From the NCBI GenBank assembly GCA_045648505.1, contig JAZROD010000002.1, positions 11,333 through 75,332 on the forward strand: 64,000 nt of DNA, in the 5' to 3' direction. Both the position numbers and the translations under genes were made by a program. Below the pieces are notes generated by a model. The model searched no databases. It saw only the letters and a program-made list of their open reading frames with translations, and was not told where the DNA came from. Of the stretch, positions 30,373 through 39,925 are shown piece by piece (the first letter of the stretch is position 1; every line of letters starts with the position of its first letter). Source of the stretch: RGIG8700 sp045648505. GTDB lineage: Bacteria > Bacillota > Clostridia > RGIG6154.

Positions 30373-32247
30373 TTATATATAGAGACCAAGGCCCGGCATT
30401 AATATATCTGCAAAGTGATAATCATCATAAATTTTGTTTGTGATAACACTATAAATATCAATAGGCTTCTTGCTTGATTTTTTAAAGTCACATCCAACTT
30501 TTTCTGCAACATCACTATAAACTGAATAAAAACCTTCTGTGTAAACAGTAACGTTGTCAAGACCATAATTTTCTTTAAGCATATCAATACATCTTATAAG
30601 GTCATATACTCTTAAAGCACAGATACTGTCACCAAGGAATGCAAGCTCTATATTAAGCTTTGCAACTGCTGTGTAAAATGGTGCAGTTGCCTGACTTTTG
30701 AGCATAGGATTTGGTGTGCATTTACCCATACCTGATAAATCTGCAACAAAAACTGCTTGTCCTTGTTTTATAAGTGAGTCTATGTAGCTCTCTTTTTCAA
30801 CAAGCTTGTCTGTTCCGCCTTCCCAAAGACAGAGTGTAACAGGGAGATTAGCGTCTTTATTTGCAAGCGGTGTGAATAATACACCATAGCATGGAAGCTG
30901 TTTTTGTGAGAACCAAAGAACTTTTTGAACATACATATCATCAATTTCGAGTTCTTCCAGACGTCTTATGTTGAATTTACATTCATCTCTGAATGAAAAT
31001 ACTTTTTTTGTAAGCTCGGCTTTTATTTTTTCAGGAGTCATTTTTGCTTTTTTCTTTAAGAACTCTTTTTTGTTTTCTTCGTATACCAGAGCTGAGTTAA
31101 GTTCTTCAAGAACTGAACCTTTTTTTGTAGCCATAAGATGTTCATAGTCTTCGGCAGGGCATACAATCTCTGCATCAGATTTTTTACCTGTGAATATTTC
31201 GTTGAAGAAATCGGCAGCGGCTTTTGCAAGATTAGCGGTGTAAGCATGTCTGCTGTCATCCCATGCAATCTGCAATTTATTTTCAACACCTAAAAGTTTA
31301 TAAAATTCTTTCTCTTTTTCATATACTGCTTCTGTTCCTTCACGGCAGAAGAAATCATTTTTAACACCTAAAATCATACATGCACGAGGGCGGATACATG
31401 AAATAAGTTCGTAATGGTCAAAAAGATTAAGGGTAGCACCCGGCCAGATTTGTTCAGCATCCTGAGGTGAGCCTGCATGAAGATACTCACGTCTTGATGT
31501 TATAAATGTTCCCGGTGCTGCTGCTTTAACTCTTTGGTCAACTGCGGCTAAAACTGCGGTCATAGTACCCCCGCCTGATGAACCTGTTGCACCAATTTTA
31601 TCTGCATCAACTTCAGGTCTTTGCTGAAGATAGTCAATGCCTCTCATAGCATCTGCAAGGAAATATTTAGCAAGAGTTTCTCCTGCTAAAGTACACTGAT
31701 TGCCGCAAAACTGATGCTCTTTTACGGGAAAGTCAGCTAACAATTCAGGATAATTTTTTCTTTCTCCCTGACCAATAGGCGCCATAGCAAGAACAACATT
31801 TCCTGCCTTGGCAATTGTTATGCAAGCACGTCTGTAAGCATATGCAAAATGTCCGTCAATTGCGTGACCACACTGGAATAAAATACCCGGTAGCTTGTCG
31901 GTCGCATTTTCAGGAATATAAAGGTTTGCAGTTGCAAAAAAATTCTTTCTCAGTTCAATAATAATGTTTTCAACTTTAACACCTTCAAAAAAACTTGTGC
32001 CTGTAACTTTTGCATTAAGTGGAAGAGTGTTGTTATAAGGTGTTTTGCCAAGACATTTCAAAAATGTTTTTCGGGCATTTTCCTGATATTTAATAAATTC
32101 TTCCTTGGTTCTTATTTTATTACGTCTTCTGTCTGCCTTGTCAAAAGCAGCTTCGGCTATTTTGAAAATATGTAAAAAGAGCTTGTCGGCAGTGTTGTAA
32201 TAATAATTATAAGGAGAAGAATCCTGTAATGTTGTAAATTTTGACAT
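30373..32247 (-). CDS. Acetyl-xylan-esterase-like alpha/beta hydrolase
   Basis: A 624-residue cytoplasmic protein. The first ~360 residues form an alpha/beta hydrolase of the AXE1/Abhydrolase-7 type: nucleophile Ser224 in GATGSSGGGT, acid Asp298 in GVKNDFF, and His334 in DDSRHAY. The rest is a second, degenerate alpha/beta-hydrolase-like half without a clear Ser elbow. Enzymes with this layout deacetylate xylan or other sugars. It is divergent from the large secreted protein at 32442 and is read from its own consensus promoter (32283-32311) with a possible operator. Convergent with the enzyme cluster to its left. The substrate is inferred from neighbours. Confidence 0.85.
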   Translation of the reverse strand: MSKFTTLQDSSPYNYYYNTADKLFLHIFKIAEAAFDKADRRRNKIRTKEEFIKYQENARKTFLKCLGKTPYNNTLPLNAKVTGTSFFEGVKVENIIIELRKNFFATANLYIPENATDKLPGILFQCGHAIDGHFAYAYRRACITIAKAGNVVLAMAPIGQGERKNYPELLADFPVKEHQFCGNQCTLAGETLAKYFLADAMRGIDYLQQRPEVDADKIGATGSSGGGTMTAVLAAVDQRVKAAAPGTFITSRREYLHAGSPQDAEQIWPGATLNLFDHYELISCIRPRACMILGVKNDFFCREGTEAVYEKEKEFYKLLGVENKLQIAWDDSRHAYTANLAKAAADFFNEIFTGKKSDAEIVCPAEDYEHLMATKKGSVLEELNSALVYEENKKEFLKKKAKMTPEKIKAELTKKVFSFRDECKFNIRRLEELEIDDMYVQKVLWFSQKQLPCYGVLFTPLANKDANLPVTLCLWEGGTDKLVEKESYIDSLIKQGQAVFVADLSGMGKCTPNPMLKSQATAPFYTAVAKLNIELAFLGDSICALRVYDLIRCIDMLKENYGLDNVTVYTEGFYSVYSDVAEKVGCDFKKSSKKPIDIYSVITNKIYDDYHFADILMPGLGLYI

Positions 32248-32263
32248 TTAATCACCCAATATA

Positions 32264-32293
32264 TACTATATTATATAAAAAAATTATATAGTA
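32264..32293. promoter_or_regulatory. Inverted repeat, possible operator over the -10 box
   Basis: The half sites TACTATAT (32264-32271) and ATATAGTA (32286-32293) form an 8-bp perfect inverted repeat that covers the -10 box and predicted start of the minus-strand promoter. This is the usual position of a repressor site. No regulator gene lies next to it. Confidence 0.5.
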
Positions 32294-32311
32294 GACAAAT
32301 TTTTTTGTCAA
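32283..32311 (-). promoter_or_regulatory. Consensus sigma-A promoter for the AXE1-like gene
   Basis: On the minus strand: TTGACA (32311-32306), a 17-base spacer, and TATAAT (32288-32283), a perfect vegetative promoter. The predicted transcript start near 32276 gives a leader of about 29 bases before the ATG at 32247. Confidence 0.85.
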
Positions 32312-32373
32312 GGTACTTCTCATTTGGTTAGCTTTTTTTGTAGAAAAATGCAAAAATTCTTTCGAATAATACA

Positions 32374-32402
32374 TAGACTTTTAAGGAGTTATATTATATA
32401 AT
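32374..32402 (+). promoter_or_regulatory. Sigma-A promoter for the NlpC/P60-like surface gene
   Basis: TAGACT, a 17-base spacer and TATAAT, about 40 bases before the ATG at 32442. The gene start itself is marked by TTGGAGGAAA. Confidence 0.7.
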
Positions 32403-32441
32403 AAAATAATAAAAATATTTAGTACATATTGGAGGAAAATT

Positions 32442-35400
32442 ATGAAATTTTCAATAAAAAAACTTTTGTGTTTACTTATTTCATTATGCCTCATAAGTTC
32501 AGTTCTTGCTTTGCCCGCACTTGCTTCTTTCACACCGGATGAAGATTATAATGAAGTTGACCAAAAGAAGCTCAGAACTGCGATTTATTCGTTGCAGCAA
32601 CCTATAGTAGAAGGCACTGAACTTGCACAGCACATTTACAGAAACGCCTTCAGTTTTAATTTTAATATGAAAGCTACTGTAAAAGAGGTTTTAGACCAGG
32701 TTTTCATTAACGGCTACAGTAAAGAGGAACTTGAAAGCGATAAGGCTTCTGCAAATTCATCAACTGTTGTAGTTAATGTTATGGAAATGATTCTTCCAAC
32801 ACTTTACAGTGAGATTCCTGCAAATTTAAGTGCATATTTTGATGGTGATCCTGCAGAAAATCCAACATCTGCAAGTCTTGTTACAGGTGACTTGCTTCTT
32901 ATGGAAAAAGATGCCGAATGCAGTATTTACATCTATGATGGAAACTACTTTGCAAAGCTTGTAAAACCACAGCTTATAAGAGAGGATGCAGACATACTTC
33001 TTTCTTCTGCAAAAAATGCAGACCGTTATGTTGTTTTAAGACCTTCAAGAGTTCTTTCCCCTGTTTTCCGTTCAACTGAAGAAACCGATGTTCTTACAGA
33101 TGCACAGAAAGCACTTATAGGGACTGCAGAAAGTTATCTTTTAAGAGGTCATAGTATTCAGTATGATGATACAACTCCATTCACTAAAAATTCATACAGA
33201 TGGAACACCGGTTTAAGAACACCTGAAGAAGCAAGACCTGACGATATCAGTTATATAAACTGTGCAGCCTTCACATCAGAAGTTTATAAAACCGCACTTG
33301 GAATTGATGATGTAAGATTTACCACTTCCTCATTAATAAAAGATCCTGACGTTGTATGGAGTCACCCTAAAAACATAAACAACTCAATCGGTGGAGAAAC
33401 TGAAGAGCAGAAGGCTGAAATTGAAGCAGATTTCTACAACAATCTCCAGCCTGGTGATATTATTACTATCCGTTATATATCAGGTGGCGGACACGCTATG
33501 CTTTATATCGGCAATGGCAATATCATCCACAGTACAGGTAGTAGTTATAGTTTCTCAAAAGGTGAAATCTCTGAAGCCACAATCAGATATATGCGCGTTG
33601 AAGATTTTTTTGATTCTACAAGCAGAAGACATGTTTTCTCAAAGCTTACCAAGTTCTTCATTGTTCGTCCATTAAGAGACTGGAATGGTACTGTTCCGGA
33701 AAATACAATCAACAGAATTACAACAATGAAAGGTATTGTTGGTGAAAAGATATCATCAAAAAACAGATTTTCAACTGTAAATCCTGGTGATGAAATTACA
33801 TACACATTCAGAGTTTTTAACACAAACAACGAGACAAAAACTCTTGAAATTTCAGATACAGTTCCTGAAAATACAACTTTTGTTTCAGGCGACTTAAATA
33901 ACGACAATGGAAATCTTTCATATTCAATAACAGTTGCACCTTTTGAAACAAAAGAGGTTTCATATACTGTTAAAGTTAATGAAAACACTCCTGATGGCAC
34001 CTGGATTAAAAGCAACTCTGCTACAATCGGTGGTGTACTTCATAAAACTTATGAAGTGCCTGTAAGAAACACATTAACATCTGCTCAACAATCTTCTATT
34101 TCTGATGCTATTGAAGCAAACTCTTCACTTGCATCATCAACAGACAAAGGTATTGCATATGCCAACAAAATTTATAAAGATGTTATTGGTGTTGATGCAG
34201 TTCTTGACCACTCAAGCGTTACAGACATAAAAAATAATCTTATGCCTGCAATTAACATAGATACTGTTATTGATGGTATTAATATATCTGACTATATTGG
34301 TTTTTACCACCTTGATTATAACTCACATTATGCAAAGATGCTTGTTCCACGTATGTTCGGCGGAAGAAGAATTGTAACAGAGCTTCATCAGGATAAAATC
34401 GTTCAGAGACTTGATTATAGTCAGTTTGTAAATGGTGATATTATTATTACAGAATCATCATCTGCAACAAACCTTTATATGTATAATAACGAAAAGATTT
34501 TAAATCTTTCAACAGGCAAATATGAGTCAGATACAGATGATTTCTTTGACAAAATTTTTGCTAACTATCGTTTTGCAGTTTTAAGACCTTCTATGACAGA
34601 TACATATAAATATACTAAGCCTGAAAAGACTCCTCTTGAAATTTTAATTGCTGAACTTGGTGAATTAAATGAGGCAGGTATAAAAGATGATGTTTCACTT
34701 GCAGTAATTGAAGCAAAGATTGCTGAAATTGATGCATATCTTGCAGCTAATACCAATGAAGCATTAAAACCTTCACAGCAACTCACTTACACTGCTGCAG
34801 CGAACAATATTTATGATTACAAATTCCCTCCTGTTATAGTTCCTGAAGACCACATTGAAGCAAAAGGCAAAATCTGGTTTGCTTTAGGTGGCAACTCAAA
34901 GTTCTTTGTAAAAACTGATGATGATGCTTTTATAAACAAATCAAGTTATACACGTTTCCTCCCGGGCGTTGACTTCGCAGGATATGTTGGCACACCAACA
35001 GGAAATTTTGCAACAGATCAGGCGGCTATCGTAAACCCTTCATATGGTGGAAGTATGCTTCCATATACAATTGACCAGAATCCTTCAAAGATTACTATTT
35101 CATCATATCCTGACTTTACTACTGAGGATGGCAATCTTTACTGGACTATCAAAGGTACTCCATACCTTGTAAGACCATATAACAATGTTATCAAGCTTTT
35201 GGAAACTGCACCGGATACAAAGAATGTAACAGATCAGGATGCAAAGGACAGATACGCATCATTAACATCAACAACTATTGATGTTCCTGATAAAAAGTAT
35301 AAATCTCTTGGTTTTATCGGTGCTTGTACTACTGCATACAGAAAATACTACAAAGTAACAATTTACTATGAAGACGGAACAACCACTTCATCAGTTGAAA

Positions 35401-36992
35401 ATATTTCAGCTGCATACAATGTTAACGACACATCTATTTTCTGCGATGGTGGTATTGTATACCTTGCAAACTTCCTTAATAACACAAACGAGAGAAATTC
35501 AAGATTTGGCTTTGTTCCTTGGGAAATTGATAGTGCAGATTTTAATACTGAAAAAGTAATTACAAAAATCAAATTTGAGATTGATGAAGCGGACACAAAC
35601 ACCAAGTTTGCAGGGTTTATCATTTCTGCATGGGGTGAACCTGTAAAAGATTCTACAGAGCCTGATGTACCGCAGCCATCTACTCTTGATGTTTTAATCA
35701 CAGAGCTTGATGCTTTAAATACTGCAGGCATCAACGATGATGATGCACTTTCTGCAGTTGAAGCAAAAGTTGCAGAAATTGATGCTTATCTTACAGCTAA
35801 TGCATTAACTCTTACCGACCTGCAGAAAACAGTTTATGACTTGGCAAAAGAAAAAATAGAGGCATACGAAGATGCACAGACAACAGATGATAAGAGCATC
35901 TACGCCCAAGGCAAAATCTGGTTTGACTTAAATGGTAACTCAAAATTCTTTGCAACAAAAGAAGATGAGCAGTGGACAAACAGAGCAACATATAGCGACT
36001 TTTTACCAGGTGTTGACTATTCAGGTTATTTATTATCACCAACAGGTGATTTTACAGCAGACCAGGCAGCTATTGCATCAACAGGTAAAGGTGGTTCGTT
36101 CTTCCGTTACACTCTTGATGCAGGTACAACACTTTCACAGCATACAGATCCTGACTTTAAGACTGGCGAAGATGGTAACATTTACTGGACAATCAAAGGT
36201 GTCGATTATCTCATAAGAGTTAATGAAAAGATTATCAAAAACCTTCACAAAACAATAACAACAACAGCACTTAATGATGCGGCTATGATTAAAAGATACA
36301 CATCTCTTAACGATCCCCACACAATTAATGTTCCCGACAAAAAATATAAATCTGTCGGTCTCCTTGCAGGTGCAAAACTTAACTATTACAAAAGACTTAA
36401 AGTCTCTCTTTACTATGAAGGCAGTAGTGAGCCTGTTGTGTATGAAGGCGACGACATGAAGATGATTGTTGCCACTGCAACAAGTCCTGATGATGGTACT
36501 ATGTACCTTAGAAGCTTCAAAGACACATCAAACTCTCAAAAAGGCGGAGGATCATACTTTGTGCCGATAGAAATTCAGACAGATTCAACTAAAACTCTTA
36601 CAAGAATTGTACTTGATGATGCAGGAACAAACAATCCAAATGAACCGTTTTATGTAATTTCTGCATGGGGTGTTGAAAAAAGTGACATTTCAGGTGAACT
36701 TTCACTTGTGAAAAACACAGAAGCAGAAACAGGCAAACTAATTTCTGCAACTGTTAACTACACTGTAAACAACCCTTCCGGGCTTGCAGGAGAAAATTAC
36801 ACTGTTATTATAGTTTGCTATGACCAAAACAATCATCTTTGCGGCAAACAAATCTCTCCTTATTCAACACAGGAGGGACAGAAAGAGATTTCGTCATCCA
36901 CAACTTATGAAGTACCAGAAAATACAGTTTCAGTTAAAGCATTCTTATGGAAAGATTTAGCAACTATGACACCTATGGCAAGTTATAAATAA
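32442..36992 (+). CDS. Large secreted NlpC/P60-like protein with repeated surface domains
   Basis: A 1516-residue protein with a signal peptide (cut near residue 28, ALPALAS). An NlpC/P60 or CHAP-like cysteine hydrolase core lies at about 220-410: Cys274 in YINCAAFTSEV, His351 in GGGHAMLYIGNG, and His363 as the third residue. Two related segments without these residues flank it (about 149-203 and 665-720, both with a GD-L/I-L/I strand and an R/F-VLRPS ending). A DUF11-like beta domain follows the core (about 430-540). Then come two copies of a ~270-residue domain (from GKIWFALGGNSKFF and GKIWFDLNGNSKFF), each preceded by a short helical spacer, and the C-terminal module ending AFLWKDLATMTPM. 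It may cleave peptidoglycan peptides or anchor glycans; the substrate is unknown. Confidence 0.82.
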   Translation: MKFSIKKLLCLLISLCLISSVLALPALASFTPDEDYNEVDQKKLRTAIYSLQQPIVEGTELAQHIYRNAFSFNFNMKATVKEVLDQVFINGYSKEELESDKASANSSTVVVNVMEMILPTLYSEIPANLSAYFDGDPAENPTSASLVTGDLLLMEKDAECSIYIYDGNYFAKLVKPQLIREDADILLSSAKNADRYVVLRPSRVLSPVFRSTEETDVLTDAQKALIGTAESYLLRGHSIQYDDTTPFTKNSYRWNTGLRTPEEARPDDISYINCAAFTSEVYKTALGIDDVRFTTSSLIKDPDVVWSHPKNINNSIGGETEEQKAEIEADFYNNLQPGDIITIRYISGGGHAMLYIGNGNIIHSTGSSYSFSKGEISEATIRYMRVEDFFDSTSRRHVFSKLTKFFIVRPLRDWNGTVPENTINRITTMKGIVGEKISSKNRFSTVNPGDEITYTFRVFNTNNETKTLEISDTVPENTTFVSGDLNNDNGNLSYSITVAPFETKEVSYTVKVNENTPDGTWIKSNSATIGGVLHKTYEVPVRNTLTSAQQSSISDAIEANSSLASSTDKGIAYANKIYKDVIGVDAVLDHSSVTDIKNNLMPAINIDTVIDGINISDYIGFYHLDYNSHYAKMLVPRMFGGRRIVTELHQDKIVQRLDYSQFVNGDIIITESSSATNLYMYNNEKILNLSTGKYESDTDDFFDKIFANYRFAVLRPSMTDTYKYTKPEKTPLEILIAELGELNEAGIKDDVSLAVIEAKIAEIDAYLAANTNEALKPSQQLTYTAAANNIYDYKFPPVIVPEDHIEAKGKIWFALGGNSKFFVKTDDDAFINKSSYTRFLPGVDFAGYVGTPTGNFATDQAAIVNPSYGGSMLPYTIDQNPSKITISSYPDFTTEDGNLYWTIKGTPYLVRPYNNVIKLLETAPDTKNVTDQDAKDRYASLTSTTIDVPDKKYKSLGFIGACTTAYRKYYKVTIYYEDGTTTSSVENISAAYNVNDTSIFCDGGIVYLANFLNNTNERNSRFGFVPWEIDSADFNTEKVITKIKFEIDEADTNTKFAGFIISAWGEPVKDSTEPDVPQPSTLDVLITELDALNTAGINDDDALSAVEAKVAEIDAYLTANALTLTDLQKTVYDLAKEKIEAYEDAQTTDDKSIYAQGKIWFDLNGNSKFFATKEDEQWTNRATYSDFLPGVDYSGYLLSPTGDFTADQAAIASTGKGGSFFRYTLDAGTTLSQHTDPDFKTGEDGNIYWTIKGVDYLIRVNEKIIKNLHKTITTTALNDAAMIKRYTSLNDPHTINVPDKKYKSVGLLAGAKLNYYKRLKVSLYYEGSSEPVVYEGDDMKMIVATATSPDDGTMYLRSFKDTSNSQKGGGSYFVPIEIQTDSTKTLTRIVLDDAGTNNPNEPFYVISAWGVEKSDISGELSLVKNTEAETGKLISATVNYTVNNPSGLAGENYTVIIVCYDQNNHLCGKQISPYSTQEGQKEISSSTTYEVPENTVSVKAFLWKDLATMTPMASYK

Positions 36993-37002
36993 AAACAAAA
37001 CA

Positions 37003-37060
37003 GCTAACCATCAGGTTAGCTCAGAATGTCGAAAAAGTCCAGAAAAGTCTGGGCTTTTTC
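37003..37060 (+). terminator. Tandem hairpins ending the surface-protein gene
   Basis: A 7-bp hairpin (37003-37020, gctaacc / ggttagc) is followed by a 13-bp stem with one G-U pair (37031-37060, gaaaaagtccaga / tctgggctttttc) and a T-rich tail. The second is a convincing rho-independent terminator. Confidence 0.8.
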
Positions 37061-37421
37061 TTCATTTTATGGTATAATAATATTGGTGATGAAAGATGAT
37101 GGTAGTGTAATATAAAGAAAGCAATAGTTTTAATTAATAGCGAACAAATCGTTCAAATGTAATGGCTGATGATTTTAGAGAAAAAATATTTCTGATTGAT
37201 TATATACTGAAGAATATTATACAAAATCTATATGCGTGTACCTTTGAGAATTTTCATCTCTTCTTTTTCTCATAACAACTATAGAATGTTTATAAGGTGC
37301 ATGATTTAAGTACAGCTTGTTGTCAGGCTGTACTTTTTTATATTTTTATTTAAAACACGTATATTTAATATGTGATTATGTCAAATGGTGCTAGTTGTAT
37401 AAAGTGAATTATTAATGTTTT
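37061..37421. other. Intergenic stretch at the left edge of mobile element 1
   Basis: No gene is seen in 361 bases. One hairpin, aagtacagc / gctgtactt at 37308-37335, ends in a T run and looks like a terminator for rightward transcription. The left boundary of mobile element 1 must lie here or slightly further left, but I find no copy of the guaA core site and no clear repeat to mark it. Confidence 0.6.
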
Positions 37422-38741
37422 TCAATTATATCGCATTAGTTTTTTCTTGGTGTTTCTTAGCATTACTTCTTGATCAAGTTTTTGCGCCTTATTATAGCGT
37501 TCTTTGATGCGTTCTGCATCAGTTAAAATATTATTGCACATTCTGACTTTCGCCCGTAGTTCTTTCAGTTCGGTATTTATATCTGCGATTTCGCTTCTGG
37601 CATCAGGATTGTGATATAATCTTGAGCGTTTTAATTTAAGAACAGAAATTTTATCTTCAGCCATTTGCTTCATTTCGATAAGCTGAACTGAAGTTTCAAT
37701 ATCATTATCATAAAGAAAATGAAACTGTTTTTGGTATCGCTCAAATTTTATAAGTTCCTCTCGAAGATAAAAACTTACTCTCTGTGGCGTTTCTTTCTTG
37801 CGTATTTTACCGAACAGATATAAGTAGTGATAATACAAAGCCTTGAATCCTTTGAGCTTTGTCGGCTCATATTTTTTAAGCCAAGCATTGTAGTCGGGTT
37901 TAGGTGCAGAAAAATCTCTAATACCATTTCTCGCCTTGATAATACGCTCTTTAATTGATTCAGGACTATAATTTTCACCAAGAGATTTAAGGCGAATATA
38001 CTTTTCTGAGAATGTGGGTTTCAACGCTATGTATTTACCCGTATCCTTAACATCATATCCTCTGCGTTTTAGCTCTATCCAAAAATTTTGAACCGTATAT
38101 GAGCATTTTATAATTTCATCAAGCTCGTCTTTTATCTGTCCTCGTATCGTGGGATAGCCGTTTTTCTCAGCATACCACTCAGCATAATGCTTACCCTTGC
38201 TTTTAGGTTTTCTTATTACTGACAGATTATATTCCTCACAAAGCCTATCAGAAATCTTTTTAATGAGGTTATAGTTTTCTGTGTTGTCGTAATATTTCTT
38301 ACCATCTGCAAAAGATACAGAGTTAATAACAAAATGATTGTGCAAATGCTCTTTATTTAGATGAGTTGCGATTACAACCTCAAATCTATCTCCCCACATT
38401 TCCTTTGCAAGTCTTTTTCCTATTTCATGTGCAATTTCAGGTGTAACCTCTCCAGGTTTAAAACTCTGTATAGCATGAAATGCTACGATACCATCCATTT
38501 TACCATAACGGAGTTTTGTTTGGTACATCTTTTTCTTTGCTGTATCGGGCGTTGTATTAACACCCGATACATATAAGCTTCGCTCTGTCTTATAATCATC
38601 GGAGGCATAGTCCATAACATCGTGGAGAGCTTGTATTTGCTTTTCAGTATATTTATTTCCAACAGTTTTTTCTGGATTGGCAGCATAATTTATCAGACTA
38701 TCAACTCTACCTTTTATGTCCCATATTTTTGTTGTTGCCAT
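37422..38741 (-). CDS. Relaxase (MobA/VirD2-type mobilization nuclease)
   Basis: A 439-residue protein of the relaxase family. The metal-binding triad is clear in THLNKEHLHNHFVIN (His127, His132, His134/136), preceded by a Tyr-containing N-terminal region that would hold the nicking Tyr. The C-terminal third is helical and charged. Relaxases nick the transfer origin and stay attached to the DNA end. The gene is last in the leftward operon and its start overlaps mobC by 28 bp. Confidence 0.93.
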   Translation of the reverse strand: MATTKIWDIKGRVDSLINYAANPEKTVGNKYTEKQIQALHDVMDYASDDYKTERSLYVSGVNTTPDTAKKKMYQTKLRYGKMDGIVAFHAIQSFKPGEVTPEIAHEIGKRLAKEMWGDRFEVVIATHLNKEHLHNHFVINSVSFADGKKYYDNTENYNLIKKISDRLCEEYNLSVIRKPKSKGKHYAEWYAEKNGYPTIRGQIKDELDEIIKCSYTVQNFWIELKRRGYDVKDTGKYIALKPTFSEKYIRLKSLGENYSPESIKERIIKARNGIRDFSAPKPDYNAWLKKYEPTKLKGFKALYYHYLYLFGKIRKKETPQRVSFYLREELIKFERYQKQFHFLYDNDIETSVQLIEMKQMAEDKISVLKLKRSRLYHNPDARSEIADINTELKELRAKVRMCNNILTDAERIKERYNKAQKLDQEVMLRNTKKKLMRYN

Positions 38742-39085
38742 TTTACATCGCCTCCTTTGATTTTATCAGGAACGGTGAAGAAGGTGTTGATTTGCAAAAT
38801 CACCTTATCCAACCGCTCTGCCTGTTCTTTCAGCAGAGTAGTGTCAATCTTATCAATATTTGATTCCGCTCTGCAAATATCATAAAGGTTGGTGTTAATT
38901 TCTGTCAGTTCTGACATCATTTCATCATAACCATTTGGTGGTCGTGGTTTGGGCAAATATCCTCTTGCAACGGTTCGTATAAAAGCTGATTTTGTAAGAC
39001 CTGTTTTTGCTATTGCCTTGTTCAAGGTTTCATATTCCTGCTCACTTAGCCTTGCAGAAAAAGTCTTTGTTCTGTTGCGCATCAT
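38714..39085 (-). CDS. mobC: MobC relaxosome accessory protein
   Basis: A 123-residue protein from the ATG near 39085, chosen because AAAGGAGG lies just before it; a longer TTG start at 39148 lacks such a site. The N-terminal part (RTKTFSARLSEQEYETLNKA, GLTKSAFIRTVARG) is a ribbon-helix-helix fold typical of MobC, followed by a helical tail. MobC helps the relaxase open the transfer origin. Stop and relaxase start overlap, so the two are coupled. Confidence 0.9.
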   Translation of the reverse strand: MMRNRTKTFSARLSEQEYETLNKAIAKTGLTKSAFIRTVARGYLPKPRPPNGYDEMMSELTEINTNLYDICRAESNIDKIDTTLLKEQAERLDKVILQINTFFTVPDKIKGGDVKWQQQKYGT

Positions 39086-39168
39086 GCCGCCTCCTTTCGC
39101 AATTGGGGTGTTAGGGGTATCCCTTAAAAATCGAATTTGTAATGCCAAATTCAGTGCTTGTTACAACA

Positions 39169-39525
39169 TTAAATATAAATTATCTCGCTGAAGATAATTT
39201 CCTCTGCATACGCTTTTGCGTTGTTCATATGACCAACCCACGCCATCTGCTCAGTAGCTTTATCGGGAGCATTTTGCTCTGCTTCCTTGATGAATCTGTC
39301 TAAAATTTCTTGTGCCTGAACATCGACCTCGTGTAAATGTTCAAGTAGTTTTCCGGTCATAAGAAGTGTGCTATACAAACATCGTTTGCTTGATTTCAAA
39401 TGGTTTCTTCTAAGCCTTCCGTACTTGCCGATTTCGTGCTTGCACTTCGGCACCGTCAAGTTTGGTATGTAACAGTTGCCACACCTTACATACTCAATTC
39501 CGTTTTCCATAATTCTTTCTTCCAT
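39169..39525 (-). CDS. tnpV: TnpV-family transposon-encoded protein
   Basis: A 118-residue protein with the TnpV pattern: NGIEYVRCGNCYIPNL at the start, IGKYGRLRRNHLK in the middle, and MAWVGHMNNAKAYAEEII near the end. TnpV proteins are common in Clostridial mobilizable transposons, with no known biochemical role. A good AAAGGAG site precedes the ATG, and a near-perfect hairpin lies just upstream of it. Confidence 0.9.
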   Translation of the reverse strand: MEERIMENGIEYVRCGNCYIPNLTVPKCKHEIGKYGRLRRNHLKSSKRCLYSTLLMTGKLLEHLHEVDVQAQEILDRFIKEAEQNAPDKATEQMAWVGHMNNAKAYAEEIIFSEIIYI

Positions 39526-39554
39526 TGTAAAATTCTCCTTTCCTTTAGTAACCT

Positions 39555-39581
39555 AAACGGGAATGTGGCACATTCCCGTTT
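39555..39581 (-). promoter_or_regulatory. Perfect stem-loop before the tnpV ribosome site
   Basis: A 13-base perfect inverted repeat (aaacgggaatgtg / cacattcccgttt) around a single central base in the gap before tnpV. It is one of three similarly placed hairpins in this operon. Confidence 0.75.
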
Positions 39582-39598
39582 ATGCAATTAAGGTGAAA

Positions 39599-39856
39599 TT
39601 AATATCTGAAATCTTCGTGCATTCCAACTGCATCGAGATATTTCAGCCGTGCCTTTTCTCTTTCTTCAGGTGTGTCAGCAGTTTTATATTGAGTGTAGTA
39701 ACTGCGTTTTGAAATGGCATCAAGTTTTTTATCAATTCCTTTTTTAATGTCATAATAAAACTCACATACATCGTCATCATCAAAGCCAAGCTCATCACTA
39801 AAAAAGTATTTAACCATTTGAACAAACAAGTCTTGCTCTATTTGAATTTTCTTCAT
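39599..39856 (-). CDS. Small acidic protein conserved in mobilizable elements
   Basis: An 85-residue protein (MKKIQIEQDLFVQMVKYF start; AISKRSYYTQYKTA; TPEEREKARLKYLD near the end). The pattern matches a small family seen in Clostridial mobilizable elements, often mislabelled as complexin; its role is unknown. No signal or membrane segment is seen. It is in the leftward operon between the broken ATPase and tnpV, with AAGGATGTG before the ATG. Confidence 0.75.
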   Translation of the reverse strand: MKKIQIEQDLFVQMVKYFFSDELGFDDDDVCEFYYDIKKGIDKKLDAISKRSYYTQYKTADTPEEREKARLKYLDAVGMHEDFRY

Positions 39857-39874
39857 ATCTTATCACATCCTTTC

Positions 39875-39922
39875 AAGGTGGCAAGATGCCCTTTTATATA
39901 GAACATGTCATCTTGCCATCTT
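39875..39922 (-). promoter_or_regulatory. Stem-loop before the small-protein ribosome site
   Basis: A 14-base inverted repeat with one G-U pair (aaggtggcaagatg / catcttgccatctt) and a 20-base loop, just upstream of the ribosome site of the 85-residue gene. Confidence 0.7.
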
Positions 39923-39925
39923 ACT

